A stretch of DNA of 10,266 nucleotides from Spirochaeta sp. (lineage in GTDB: Bacteria; Spirochaetota; Spirochaetia; DSM-27196; SLAA01): contig JAIVHN010000192.1 of NCBI GenBank assembly GCA_020201015.1, positions 1-10,266 of the forward strand, in the 5' to 3' direction. Shown piece after piece: positions 1-8,607 of this stretch. The stretch's first letter is position 1. Every line of letters starts with the position of its first letter. The translations under genes and the position numbers were made by a program. The notes under the pieces are model-generated. The model saw only the letters and a list, made by a program, of their open reading frames with translations. It ran no database searches and was not told where the DNA came from.

Positions 1-183
1 GTCGACAGCACCGCCTGCATAACCGCACCGCGGGCAGCCATGGAGGAACAGCTCACCTGCTCCGGAGAACGAACACTTTGGGCAGCGAACTGCAGAAAAA
101 AAACTGCCACAATGAGTACACACGCGTGCGCTGGACTTCACTTCTTTGCCGCAATGTTCGCAGAAAAATCGCGCTTCTTTCAT
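1..183 (-). CDS. Zinc-ribbon protein, N-terminal part (runs off left edge)
   Basis: The first 61 codons of a leftward gene; the reading frame is still open at base 1. The peptide begins MKEARFFCEHCGKE and carries four CxxC pairs: C8/C11 (CEHC), C22/C25 (CTHC), C34/C37 (CPKC) and C50/C53 (CPRC). Four evenly spaced knuckles of this kind are typical of tandem zinc ribbons, each probably binding one zinc through two CxxC pairs. No signal peptide is visible, so the N-terminus should be cytoplasmic. The ATG is chosen because an in-frame TAA lies two codons upstream. There is no clear Shine-Dalgarno sequence before it. It starts 20 bases after the stop of the 204-residue exported protein, so it is probably the fourth gene of the leftward operon. 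Zinc ribbons occur in many functions (nucleic-acid binding, membrane-protein N-termini), and the rest of the protein is outside the window, so no function is assigned. Confidence 0.8.
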   Translation of the reverse strand, partial: MKEARFFCEHCGKEVKSSARVCTHCGSFFSAVRCPKCSFSGAGELFLHGCPRCGYAGGAVD

Positions 184-203
184 GGTTTAGTCACAGCTTT
201 GAG

Positions 204-818
204 TCAGAAAGACAACTGCGCCGGAAATATCGTCGCGTGATGAAACTCTTCGTATCGACCGCCGTCAAAGTATGAGCTACGAAGGTCAAGTGACAGTTGT
301 TCAAAGGGTATATCACCAAGATCAGACGGCAAGGTCTCTAGAGGAATTCTGGCTTCTACGTAAAAGGCGCGGCGCAAAAAAGTTCCTACCACCCGAGGTT
401 CATTATTATAGATACTCCAAAGGACCACTGGGCCGGAATTCTCGGAGACCGGGATCTCTATCGTGAACTTCGCCGAATCGATATCGCGACTGGGATAAAT
501 GTACAGATACAGCGAAAGTCCTGCCGCCGTTTCACTGCGAGTGGAAAAGAGCAAGAGGATATCGTTGTCCCGAACTTCAGCCTTTACACTTTCAAGCCGT
601 GTGCCGCCACGCCCCCAGAACAGGGAACGCTCGATCATTCGGTGCTCACGGTCAGTCGCAGTCTGTAAGACGAACTCCGCTGGCCTGTGATGCTCAGGGA
701 AGCGGAGGATCGGCTCCGAAATCTCCCAATTGTAGTACTGAAAGAACGGAGCCGCCATCAGCGGTAAGGAAAACCCAAGGAATAGCACTAACACTGCCGG
801 TACTGACACTCGTTTCAT
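204..818 (-). CDS. Exported 204-residue protein of unknown function, possible beta-sandwich
   Basis: I do not recognise this protein. It opens with a Sec-type signal peptide: MKR, a hydrophobic stretch over residues 5-20, and a likely cut after LMA near residue 22, followed by APFFQYYNWE. No lipobox cysteine is present, so a soluble periplasmic or outer-envelope location is expected. The mature part (about 180 residues) alternates short hydrophobic strands with charged turns, for example VRDNDILLLFSTRSE, SLYLYIYPSRDID and FYVEARIPLETLP. That pattern resembles DOMON/CBM9-like beta-sandwich domains, but the resemblance is by eye only. The gene starts 31 bases after the receptor stop and ends 20 bases before the zinc-ribbon gene, which suggests co-expression with the receptor and perhaps a role as a periplasmic accessory. 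No good ribosome-binding site is seen before the ATG. It is likely a real gene because of its signal peptide, length and fit in the operon. Confidence 0.8.
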   Translation of the reverse strand: MKRVSVPAVLVLFLGFSLPLMAAPFFQYYNWEISEPILRFPEHHRPAEFVLQTATDREHRMIERSLFWGRGGTRLESVKAEVRDNDILLLFSTRSETAAGLSLYLYIYPSRDIDSAKFTIEIPVSENSGPVVLWSIYNNEPRVVGTFLRRAFYVEARIPLETLPSDLGDIPFEQLSLDLRSSYFDGGRYEEFHHATIFPAQLSF

Positions 819-849
819 GCTAGTTTATCGGCGTTGTCGCGCTTACACT

Positions 850-3800
850 TCACTTCTTACGAATCATCAATACCGTCAGATCATCGTACTGTTCATCTTC
901 CTGTACTGCATCGTAGTACCGGTAAAAAACATCTTCCCGGAGTGCGGTTGCCCTATCTTCACCTTTCTTGATACTCACCTTATGTCCGAAGTACTGCTCG
1001 TATTGTGAGAAATACTTGGCAAGGTAGTCGTCAACGACCTTGTCTACCTTCACGACATCATCCTTACCGGGGTTCTTGGGTTTGTAACAGCGAAAGATCT
1101 TTTCAACCGCCACAAGCGCAAGCGTAAAGTCTCGTGCAGTATAAGGACATTGTTCAAACGCAAAATCAAGCTGTTCATCTGAAAGTTCCTGCAAAAGACG
1201 GTACGATCTCTTGTGTCCTACCGCATTGAGGATTTCATGGATTCGCGGAATGCCAAACTCTTCATCGGCCTGCCCCGGAAGGATGTCGGCTCGCACCCGC
1301 TTATTCTCCACATCTGACTCGGTGATGGTGTAAAGCTCTTCATTGTCAACGCGAAATACGCGTTTTGATTCTTCAATTCCGTCGGTGAAGAATACTAATA
1401 CATCATTGCTCTCCAGCGTCAGATGGTATTCAGGAAAACGAATCGGCATGTCGTCACTGGAAAACACTCCAGCAGCTGGTGTTTTATCCATACTCAACTG
1501 TTCGGTATGCCCTTTATTGGCTCGGTACAGATGCAGTTGATTATCCCCGGCGTTTGCCAGCACAATTTTTCCGGTCTCAATGTTGAGTACTCCCACTGTG
1601 AAAGCGGCAAATCGGCCCTGAAACCCCCGTTCTGCGATAAGGTCGTTGATACGGAGCACCAACGGTTCAAGCTTGAGGCCTGGTGACTTGAGCTTCCAGT
1701 TCTTGAAATGGTCGAGAAAAATTGTTGCAACCTCGACCATGATCAAGGATGCGGCAACGCCCTTACCTGCAATATCGCACTTGATTATAGCAAAATGCTG
1801 CTCGTCAAGCTTTTGATAATCATAGTAGTCACCGGACACACCCTTTGCCCCTTCGTAGTACCCGAAAAACTCAATCTGGGGTAGATCGGTAGCCCCGGTA
1901 GTTTGTTTTTCGCCATTAGCAGCCGGTTCAAGCGGAATGAAGCGCTTCTGCACCTCTTTACCCAGGGTAAGATCCTTGTTTGCCTTTGCAGCTTCTACGA
2001 GTCCATGAGTCATTGAGTTGATGGTATTGGCGAGCGCAGCCAGCTCGTCGCGCGACGTTACGTTTATTGTGTGATGTTCGAGTTGCGCTTTGTCCTCGGT
2101 GTCGCGAATAAGCTCTACACCCGCAACAAGCCGCTTAATTGGAATGACAACGATTGTCGCAAGAAGAATAGCGCCAATGATACCCACAAGTAACGCGGCA
2201 GCTGCGACAAGCAAGGTCGTTATAATTAACTCACGGGTAGCCGCGGCGATGTCCTCGAGAATGAGCTCGGTAGATACTCCCATTCGCACCATGCCGCGAT
2301 AATAACGGGCATCCGGGCCAGATTCTCCAACCGTGCGAAACAAGACCGGTTTGTAAAACAAATACTCGGTGTCCTCTCGGCTCAAGTCTGACGGGTCGAA
2401 CTCAGGATAACTAAAGAAATCATCCCCTACAGCTGCAAGCACATCGGCCACCCGTTCCTCCAGCTCCTGCCGAGTTTGGTCGATTTCCACCAGCTCCGCC
2501 TCTGCTTGTGGGGTACCGGTGAGAACAAGTTCGCTAATGCGGTCCGTAAACTGGTCGATTTGCTCGGGAATATCTCCAAGCTCCTCCCGAGCACGTTCAT
2601 TCATATTTGCTTCTAGTTCGAGAACTTCGTCGCTAATGATATCCGCAATCTGTGACCCTCCGCCCGGTTGATATATCGCGGTGCTTAGTTCGGGGCGAAT
2701 ACTTCGGTCCGGCGCAGCTGTGTCTTCAGTCCCATAGTTCAATACAACAGGGTCATTGGTTGCCCAAATATGGTCGAACTCGGTCGCCGCCGTGCCCGCC
2801 CCGGTGATCGTAATGTACTGAACCTCATCCATGATCTCAGACTGACGCGTAAGGCCTGCGAGCTCAATCGTATTTTGCTGCGGTGCGTCGAGCAGCTGTG
2901 AAGACTGGGTCACTAAGCTGTCAAGTAGTACCTCAACGCGTTGCTCCAATCCACGAGCGAGAATATCTTCTTGCCTTTCGAGCGCCGCCGAACCAAGAAA
3001 GTACGCGACCATTGCGACAACGGTTACAACCAGAACTACGACAAAGACAGCAAACTTAAAGCGCAGTCCCCAAATGTTCAATCTCATGGTGCGTAGTATC
3101 TCCTTCTTTTTTCGCGGCGGCAGCGTTGTGCCGGTTATGAGTGCCTTTACCTCTAAATCGAGGAGTCGACTCTCGGCAGCTAAGGACGCCATACGGGTTG
3201 CTGAAACCGCAAGAACAAATGCGACTAACAGCGCGACAAGACTCCCTAACAATGTCTCAATGGGCACAAGCCGCCGTGCAGTCTCGCGCCGAAAATAGCT
3301 TGGAATATAGCGGCCGGAGAAGTCACCAAAGGTGACCGTACCGGCCTCTTCCAACTGAACGGAAGTTGAGCTAAAGCGCACTCCCCGCTCGGTATGCACT
3401 AGACCCACACGATAAGAGCCTGTACCTACAATATCTATGAGGGGTCCCTCAATGCGTCCGTTGCTGAGCACCTCGAAAGCATCTTGCGCCGAGCGGAACA
3501 CATAGTCGTACGGAGGCTCACCGTCACGGTCTAAGACCACCTCGCTAATAGTACCGCGGGCTGTAAATCCTCGCCCGGCTACAGTGAGACTATAACGCCC
3601 CAAACGATCGCGTTTAGTCGAGACATTCCATATCTCGGTAATAGGAATGTACTTGTTGGTGCGAAAAATCAGCGTCTCAGGGTCGCCTACGTTGCCTACA
3701 TCGTCAATTGCCGCCACCTGAAGGGCCCATGTACCGTTGTCGACATTTGTACGAGAGAGTACCGGTTGTCGGGTGTTTACGGTCCGGGGTGGCGGTGCAA

Positions 3801-5478
3801 GACTAAGTTCCTCCGGGTCGGCTACCGTTAGGCCGATCGGACCAATTCGTTGCAAGCGGACAGAGTACCCGGCAATGACCGACTCATCTTCCTCAGGCTC
3901 CCAGTTAATTCGAAATGTATTGCTTACGAGAAAGTTGTTGCCGTCTATTGGTAAGTCGGCAAAAGATGGAGGGTCCGGTGGGCGCGTGACCCGCGTATAG
4001 GAAATGGTTGCAGGTTCGCTCCAGTTACCTGCATTATCCTGCGCCACAATTCTGAAGTACCAGTCGCCGTCTTGTTCGACCTCGACCGCGGCCTGCTGTA
4101 CCGATGCGTTATACCGTGGTATACGTAGCACCGTTGCGTTTGGGTCTTGGCTCACCACGTAATTGTAGGCACGCATCCCAGAGGCGTCCGGCGCAGGCCT
4201 CCAGGCAACCTCCATACGCGAGCTGCGTGACCTGCCGCCCGCCGGGAAGTTACGAGCTACCGGACGTGGAGGGTCGACGCGTTGATCCGGTTCCAAGTAG
4301 ACCAGATTCGTCGCATCGGCAGTTCGACGTCCTTGCCAAAACATGTGCATTCGTCCACGGAACCTAAATGGCCGGCCAAAGCGCGAAACTGCAATGCCTT
4401 GACTGACAACACGCTCCTGCCAGAACGCACCCTCACGGCGTGCGATATACACTCGGCTACTCCCTTGGGGACTATCAAACCAGCTCAAAATAACTTCATT
4501 TTTGTGCGTGAGAATACGAGGGAAACTGTCGTTGCGCTGTCGAGTTGTTACTGCCTCGGCTTCGTCGGCCAACAAACCATCTGGCGTGAGGTTAGAGTAA
4601 TAAATCTGGGTATTCGTTCCGCTCAACCGACGCTCCCAAGCCATGCCAAGTCCGTCAGGGACTACCTGAAGGTGCACTCGTTGGTTGTCGTAAGCATCTG
4701 CATTCTGTGCCTCTCCTTCATTATAAAAGGTGGTAAGTCTTTCGGCCGGGCTCCAGCTGCGCCCACCATCGTCACTGTACTTGGAGTAAAGCTGGTAAGT
4801 AATGCGTTCTGCCGGATTAATTCCTTGGAAGACAACAACGTCTCGGCCGTCGTATGACGAGTGACTCGGAAGAAAGTTCAAACCAAGTTGGGGATTATCC
4901 TCCAAGGTGATGAAATCGCTCCACGTTCCCTCAGACTCGGAATAGCTATACAGAATACTCTGCACCGCGCCGATGTTCTGGCTCACGAACAGCAACATGC
5001 CGCCGTCGGCGCGAACGCTTAGACGAGGCGAGACTATCGTCGTGTCGGACTCAACTGTTGTAACACGACTAAAGGAAATGCCGGAGTCAGTACTTCTGTA
5101 CAGGTGAATTGCCGTAGCTTCGGCAGCAACAGCAAGGTACACATCCCCGTTGGGCGAAATTTTGGCAGAAAAGATGAGCGGAGCGCTCTCTCGCTGGAAC
5201 TCAATAGGTCCAATCAGGCGCCGTTGAGGAAACCATGAACGGCCGTCGTTACTCTGCATTGCAGAAATGAAGATCTGCCCTTCTTCCGGGCTCGAACGCA
5301 CGACCTCTTGATAGAAAACTAAGGCCCGATTTTCGTCGTAAACCACTTCTGGAAAGCGAGCGTTGTCTGTAGAAATTACTCGCGCTGGCTCGAAGTACAG
5401 TGTGTCCTGTCCGAAGAGCATGGTCTCGACGCAGAGAAGCACCAGAATTAGCAGCACAGCACGCAAATGATAACCCAT
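850..5478 (-). CDS. Membrane receptor-phosphatase: Asp-box propeller, FN3, Cache-like sensor, HAMP, SpoIIE/PPM phosphatase
   Basis: A 1542-residue signalling protein predicted to dephosphorylate a serine/threonine-phosphorylated cytoplasmic partner in response to envelope signals. In order: signal peptide (1-23, cut near LFG/QDT); propeller-like region (about 25-395) with Asp-box motifs SNDGRSWFP (76-84), STDSGISFS (129-137) and SDDGGRSW (235-242); two FN3-like domains (about 400-493 and 498-605); IPT/TIG-like segment (about 607-710); TM1 (about 742-765); basic loop with PPRKKK; TM2 (about 807-829); Cache-like periplasmic region with a coiled-coil stretch (about 830-1082); TM3 (about 1083-1112); HAMP (about 1110-1165); and the phosphatase domain to the end. 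Metal-binding motifs are intact: GDYYDY (1216-1221), DIAGKG (1235-1240), FFTDGIEES (1363-1371) and DDLT (1532-1535). About 115 residues are inserted after the FGIPRIHEIL helix. The ATG overlaps the upstream TAA as TAATG and has AGGTG four bases before it. The phosphatase call is firm; the ligand and target are unknown. Confidence 0.93.
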   Translation of the reverse strand: MGYHLRAVLLILVLLCVETMLFGQDTLYFEPARVISTDNARFPEVVYDENRALVFYQEVVRSSPEEGQIFISAMQSNDGRSWFPQRRLIGPIEFQRESAPLIFSAKISPNGDVYLAVAAEATAIHLYRSTDSGISFSRVTTVESDTTIVSPRLSVRADGGMLLFVSQNIGAVQSILYSYSESEGTWSDFITLEDNPQLGLNFLPSHSSYDGRDVVVFQGINPAERITYQLYSKYSDDGGRSWSPAERLTTFYNEGEAQNADAYDNQRVHLQVVPDGLGMAWERRLSGTNTQIYYSNLTPDGLLADEAEAVTTRQRNDSFPRILTHKNEVILSWFDSPQGSSRVYIARREGAFWQERVVSQGIAVSRFGRPFRFRGRMHMFWQGRRTADATNLVYLEPDQRVDPPRPVARNFPAGGRSRSSRMEVAWRPAPDASGMRAYNYVVSQDPNATVLRIPRYNASVQQAAVEVEQDGDWYFRIVAQDNAGNWSEPATISYTRVTRPPDPPSFADLPIDGNNFLVSNTFRINWEPEEDESVIAGYSVRLQRIGPIGLTVADPEELSLAPPPRTVNTRQPVLSRTNVDNGTWALQVAAIDDVGNVGDPETLIFRTNKYIPITEIWNVSTKRDRLGRYSLTVAGRGFTARGTISEVVLDRDGEPPYDYVFRSAQDAFEVLSNGRIEGPLIDIVGTGSYRVGLVHTERGVRFSSTSVQLEEAGTVTFGDFSGRYIPSYFRRETARRLVPIETLLGSLVALLVAFVLAVSATRMASLAAESRLLDLEVKALITGTTLPPRKKKEILRTMRLNIWGLRFKFAVFVVVLVVTVVAMVAYFLGSAALERQEDILARGLEQRVEVLLDSLVTQSSQLLDAPQQNTIELAGLTRQSEIMDEVQYITITGAGTAATEFDHIWATNDPVVLNYGTEDTAAPDRSIRPELSTAIYQPGGGSQIADIISDEVLELEANMNERAREELGDIPEQIDQFTDRISELVLTGTPQAEAELVEIDQTRQELEERVADVLAAVGDDFFSYPEFDPSDLSREDTEYLFYKPVLFRTVGESGPDARYYRGMVRMGVSTELILEDIAAATRELIITTLLVAAAALLVGIIGAILLATIVVIPIKRLVAGVELIRDTEDKAQLEHHTINVTSRDELAALANTINSMTHGLVEAAKANKDLTLGKEVQKRFIPLEPAANGEKQTTGATDLPQIEFFGYYEGAKGVSGDYYDYQKLDEQHFAIIKCDIAGKGVAASLIMVEVATIFLDHFKNWKLKSPGLKLEPLVLRINDLIAERGFQGRFAAFTVGVLNIETGKIVLANAGDNQLHLYRANKGHTEQLSMDKTPAAGVFSSDDMPIRFPEYHLTLESNDVLVFFTDGIEESKRVFRVDNEELYTITESDVENKRVRADILPGQADEEFGIPRIHEILNAVGHKRSYRLLQELSDEQLDFAFEQCPYTARDFTLALVAVEKIFRCYKPKNPGKDDVVKVDKVVDDYLAKYFSQYEQYFGHKVSIKKGEDRATALREDVFYRYYDAVQEDEQYDDLTVLMIRKK

Positions 5479-8400
5479 TACACACCTAAGCGCGACGTAA
5501 TGCGTCGTCGCAGATCTATCAGTGGTGGGTATCCTTGATTGGACTCGACTTGCAACAGACGTTCAACAATACCAAAAGCCTGCGCGACGTTCCCTTGGAT
5601 AAACAGCTGCTCTGCACGCCGAAATTGCTGCTCGTCAGTAGTTGAAAGAGCAACCGTAGCCTGACCACCGGTGCGAATGCGCAAAGTATCCAGCAATAAT
5701 CGAGCATCGCGGTTACCCGGATTCAGCGATACAGCCTCTTCCAGCAGACCAATAGCCGCTCGGTCCTGTGCTACCCCGCCACCTGCAACTTGAGTTGCTC
5801 GACGATACAGCTCACTGGAACGTCGCGCTCGCGCCTGGGTGACCGGGTCCGGACGTAGCCCCAGTTCAATTTCCAACTCGGCAATAAGATTGTCGATACC
5901 CGGATAGTTCGGCTTAATCTCTTTCAGCACCTGGAGGTCGGACAAGGTCTCAAGTGCGTTATCTGGACTACGGTTCTCTACCACTTCGTCGAAACGGCGT
6001 TCAAATACTGCGTCAAAGTTTTCTGTATCACGAAGCTCCTCAATCCGGAGCATGAGCACCTTGGCTTCCCAGTTGAACGGTCGCAGAGCAATGACGTTTT
6101 CCAAGTTTTGTTCACTCCGTGTTAGGTGCGACTGCGCTTGCTGTTCACTACCTTGGGAAACGAGAGTACGGGCTCTACTGAAATCATCCTGTGCTAAACT
6201 GAGATAACTACCAAGCACTGGATAGAGTGGGTCTGTCTCTACAATAGAGCGTTCATTCTCAAAGGTCAGGGCAGCGTTCACAAGTCGCGTTAGCCGCGTG
6301 ATTTCAACGTTGTCTTCTACGTTTGTTCGCGCCCATAACTCGCGCGCCTCATTCAGCATTTCCTGCGCCGTCAAAAATTCCTCGCTGTTATACAAATCTT
6401 CAGACTCATCAATGAGCTCTCGTACTCTTTGTACCACAAGTTCGTTTGCTGCGTCCTGTATGCGCGCGCCAAGAGACACCGAAAGCTCCTCAACTCGATT
6501 TCTGATTTCCTCATTTTCTTGCAGCGCAAGTGAGTCGTAAAAGCGATCGCGAGCGTCGTTCCATAGAGATTGTGCCTCATCAACTCTGAGTTGTTCTATA
6601 GCTCCTTCTGTTTGCGAAATAAGCGCCTCTCCCTCTTCGTTTAATTCCGCCGCGCGTGCGATGTCGGTCACAGATGTCTCAATGAGAGAGGCAAGCTGGA
6701 GCTGCGTTCCTTGCAACCTAGCCAGCAGAAGTTCGTGCTCTTCTACCTGCTCCTGGAAGCTTTGATCTTGCTGCAGAAAGTCCGGTTCCTCGGCATAGGC
6801 AGCCAAATATTCGCGCAGTGTATCTTCTAAAAAGGACATACTCAGTTGCGTTGGCTCCAAGACCTCCAGTGCACGGGCAGGGTAGCGGGCAAGTATTTGA
6901 TCCTCGTCGTCTTGAATAGCCTGACCCTCCAAAGGAACGCCGGACAAGAATGTCTCGCCGTCGTCAACTGCGGGCAGCAGCCCCAGGTACGGCACTTCGA
7001 CCGCGGCGTAGGACTCCTCGGCCAGCTCAAGCACCCAACTCCGTTCAGTTTCCAGTAGTTCCGCCACAAGCTCGCTGTGCAGCCCTGCCGAAGCACGATG
7101 ATACTCAATTAACTCCGGTGGAAGGTTAAAGCTCGTCTCAAGCTGAATTGTGGCGCGACTCCATCGGCCAAGGGTATTCCTGAAGCTCTCGCGTGCGTTT
7201 CGAAGCTCTTCTCTGCGTTCCCAGTCCGCAGAAAGGTCCTGCCCAGGCGGGAGCTCAAGTTGTTGTCGTGCGGAGTTCAACACGCCGGATGCTTGGGCGC
7301 GTTCGGCGGCTCTGCTTAGTTGCGAAAAACTCACCACGTAATCATTTCGACCGTGTTCGCGAAGAATCTCCGAGGCAAGACCAGGCAGCGGTATATCTAC
7401 CGGCTCGACTCGTGATGCCCTGAAGATCAACCGGGCGCCATACTCGGAAAGCTCGGATACACCCTGGTACAGCGTTTGAGCACGCGGTAAACGCCTCTCA
7501 ACAAGAGCATCGTCCGCCTCTTCATTCAAGCCCGAAGCATACTCACGTACACCAGCACTTAATTCATAGGCACGATCGTCTATTTGGTGTGCAAAGGCAC
7601 CGTAGATCCCGTCTCGCTCATCTTCTGAGGATATCTCACCAACCATAAACCGGAGAATGTTAAGGTGCCAGTCGATAGGATCGTCCGGGAACTCCAACTC
7701 CACCAATTCTTGTGCAGCTACCAGTCTCTCGGAGAGCACTTGCAAACTTTCTTCAAGACCCTCAATACGATCTGCCTCATCTGTCCATGCTGCGTAGAGT
7801 CTGCTGCGTTCATCAGGCAGGTTTGTGATGGTCAGTACATTCATTAGATCGTCGCTGGCACTTAGGAAGCTTGGTCGCAGTTCCCCAAACCGCTGCACCA
7901 GTTCGCGTACTTCACCGCGGATATCCCTTACTTCATTCTGCAAAAGTTCGCTGTATTCTCGATTCTCAAACTCCGGCTGTTGAAGAACAAAGCCATCAAA
8001 ATATCGCTGCGCCGCCTCATCATGACGCCCTTCGGCGATGAGAGCGCGTGCCTCGTTTTGAATGCGCTCTGCAATGCCACGGTCATAGGCGAGCTGAGCT
8101 ATGACGCGCGACTGCTCGATCTGCTCACGCACACGCGGGTTAGGATGTTCATCTACTTTCTCCATTGCAGAAATAAGCGATAGTGTGCGCTCGAGATCCT
8201 CCGGATTAGTTGAAATATGGAGCAGGAGCTCCGAAAAAAGTTGATTGTACTCGGTGCGAAAGCCACGAATCTCTCGGAGAAGCTTCTCGGCTTCATCGAT
8301 GCGTTCTGGTTGGCGGCGAACTATTTCTTGCAGAATAAGCATAGCCTCGTTATGACGTCGTTCCTCTATAAGGCGTTGCGCCTCTTCCATTGGATCTTCA

Positions 8401-8522
8401 CGGCTTCCACGCGCGTAGCTCAGCTGCGGAGCACACAAACCAACCATGGTCTGGAATACAATAAATCCAAACAAAAGAATGAGGTAATTTGTTGTGCTTT
8501 TTGCCGAAACGGCTCGGGACAC
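5478..8522 (-). CDS. Exported 1014-residue helical-repeat (TPR-like) and coiled-coil protein
   Basis: A long, Glu/Leu/Arg-rich, almost wholly helical protein. A hydrophobic stretch over residues 13-31 followed by QLSYARG suggests a signal peptide cut after A37, so a periplasmic location is expected; an uncleaved anchor is possible. TPR-like helix pairs are visible at residues 45-88 (EAQRLIEERRHNEAMLILQE), 157-191 (ALIAEGRHDEAAQRYFDGF), about 710-730 (YNSEEFLTAQEMLNEARELW), about 921-943 (AIGLLEEAVSLNPGNRDARL) and about 966-991 (AEQLFIQGNVAQAFGIVERL). The middle is better described as extended helices or coiled coil. No catalytic motif is seen, so a scaffold or binding role is inferred. The start is GTG at 8522, chosen because GGGAG lies eight bases upstream and the signal sequence follows; the next Met is residue 26, inside the hydrophobic stretch. 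It is the first gene of the leftward run, and its TAA overlaps the receptor ATG, pointing to translational coupling and a shared function. Confidence 0.87.
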   Translation of the reverse strand: MSRAVSAKSTTNYLILLFGFIVFQTMVGLCAPQLSYARGSREDPMEEAQRLIEERRHNEAMLILQEIVRRQPERIDEAEKLLREIRGFRTEYNQLFSELLLHISTNPEDLERTLSLISAMEKVDEHPNPRVREQIEQSRVIAQLAYDRGIAERIQNEARALIAEGRHDEAAQRYFDGFVLQQPEFENREYSELLQNEVRDIRGEVRELVQRFGELRPSFLSASDDLMNVLTITNLPDERSRLYAAWTDEADRIEGLEESLQVLSERLVAAQELVELEFPDDPIDWHLNILRFMVGEISSEDERDGIYGAFAHQIDDRAYELSAGVREYASGLNEEADDALVERRLPRAQTLYQGVSELSEYGARLIFRASRVEPVDIPLPGLASEILREHGRNDYVVSFSQLSRAAERAQASGVLNSARQQLELPPGQDLSADWERREELRNARESFRNTLGRWSRATIQLETSFNLPPELIEYHRASAGLHSELVAELLETERSWVLELAEESYAAVEVPYLGLLPAVDDGETFLSGVPLEGQAIQDDEDQILARYPARALEVLEPTQLSMSFLEDTLREYLAAYAEEPDFLQQDQSFQEQVEEHELLLARLQGTQLQLASLIETSVTDIARAAELNEEGEALISQTEGAIEQLRVDEAQSLWNDARDRFYDSLALQENEEIRNRVEELSVSLGARIQDAANELVVQRVRELIDESEDLYNSEEFLTAQEMLNEARELWARTNVEDNVEITRLTRLVNAALTFENERSIVETDPLYPVLGSYLSLAQDDFSRARTLVSQGSEQQAQSHLTRSEQNLENVIALRPFNWEAKVLMLRIEELRDTENFDAVFERRFDEVVENRSPDNALETLSDLQVLKEIKPNYPGIDNLIAELEIELGLRPDPVTQARARRSSELYRRATQVAGGGVAQDRAAIGLLEEAVSLNPGNRDARLLLDTLRIRTGGQATVALSTTDEQQFRRAEQLFIQGNVAQAFGIVERLLQVESNQGYPPLIDLRRRITSRLGV
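5483..5487 (-). promoter_or_regulatory. Ribosome-binding site of the receptor gene
   Basis: AGGTG on the minus strand, four bases before the receptor ATG at 5478. It lies within the last codons of the helical-repeat gene, so a ribosome finishing that gene is placed directly over the next start. Together with the TAATG overlap it supports this start codon and coupled translation. Confidence 0.55.
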
Positions 8523-8530
8523 TCGTTAGA

Positions 8531-8535
8531 CTCCC
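8531..8535 (-). promoter_or_regulatory. Ribosome-binding site that decides the GTG start at 8522
   Basis: GGGAG on the minus strand with an eight-base spacer to GTG at 8522. It is the best Shine-Dalgarno match near the start of the helical-repeat gene and favours the GTG over the internal Met at residue 26, which would cut the signal peptide in half. Confidence 0.6.
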
Positions 8536-8607
8536 GCGTGGCAAACGTATTTCTTCTTCAATTCTACTGTAAATCTCGGCAGAAATACATTTTGCCGTAA
8601 ATCTACC

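Noticed and set aside
819..849. Search for a terminator between the receptor gene and the next gene
   Set aside because: The 31-base gap holds no stable hairpin followed by a T-run, so the operon probably continues.
4282..4857. A 191-codon open frame on the plus strand
   Set aside because: It lies wholly antisense to the propeller and FN3 part of the receptor gene, has no ribosome-binding site of note, and its peptide has no recognisable domain. The minus-strand frame has clear domains.
5431..5445. Possible lipobox (VLLC) in the receptor signal peptide
   Set aside because: The cysteine sits inside the hydrophobic core with Leu before it, and a normal cut site near LFG/QDT follows.
8430..8444. 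Possible lipobox (VGLC) in the N-terminus of the helical-repeat protein
   Set aside because: Leu directly before the cysteine is a poor fit even to the relaxed spirochaetal lipobox, and a better Sec-type cut site (SYA/RG) lies a few residues later. Lipidation cannot be fully excluded.
8217..8600. A 127-codon plus-strand frame running into the divergent region
   Set aside because: Most of it is antisense to the signal-peptide end of the helical-repeat gene, and its peptide looks like random composition rich in Lys, Phe and Cys. It has no plausible start signal.
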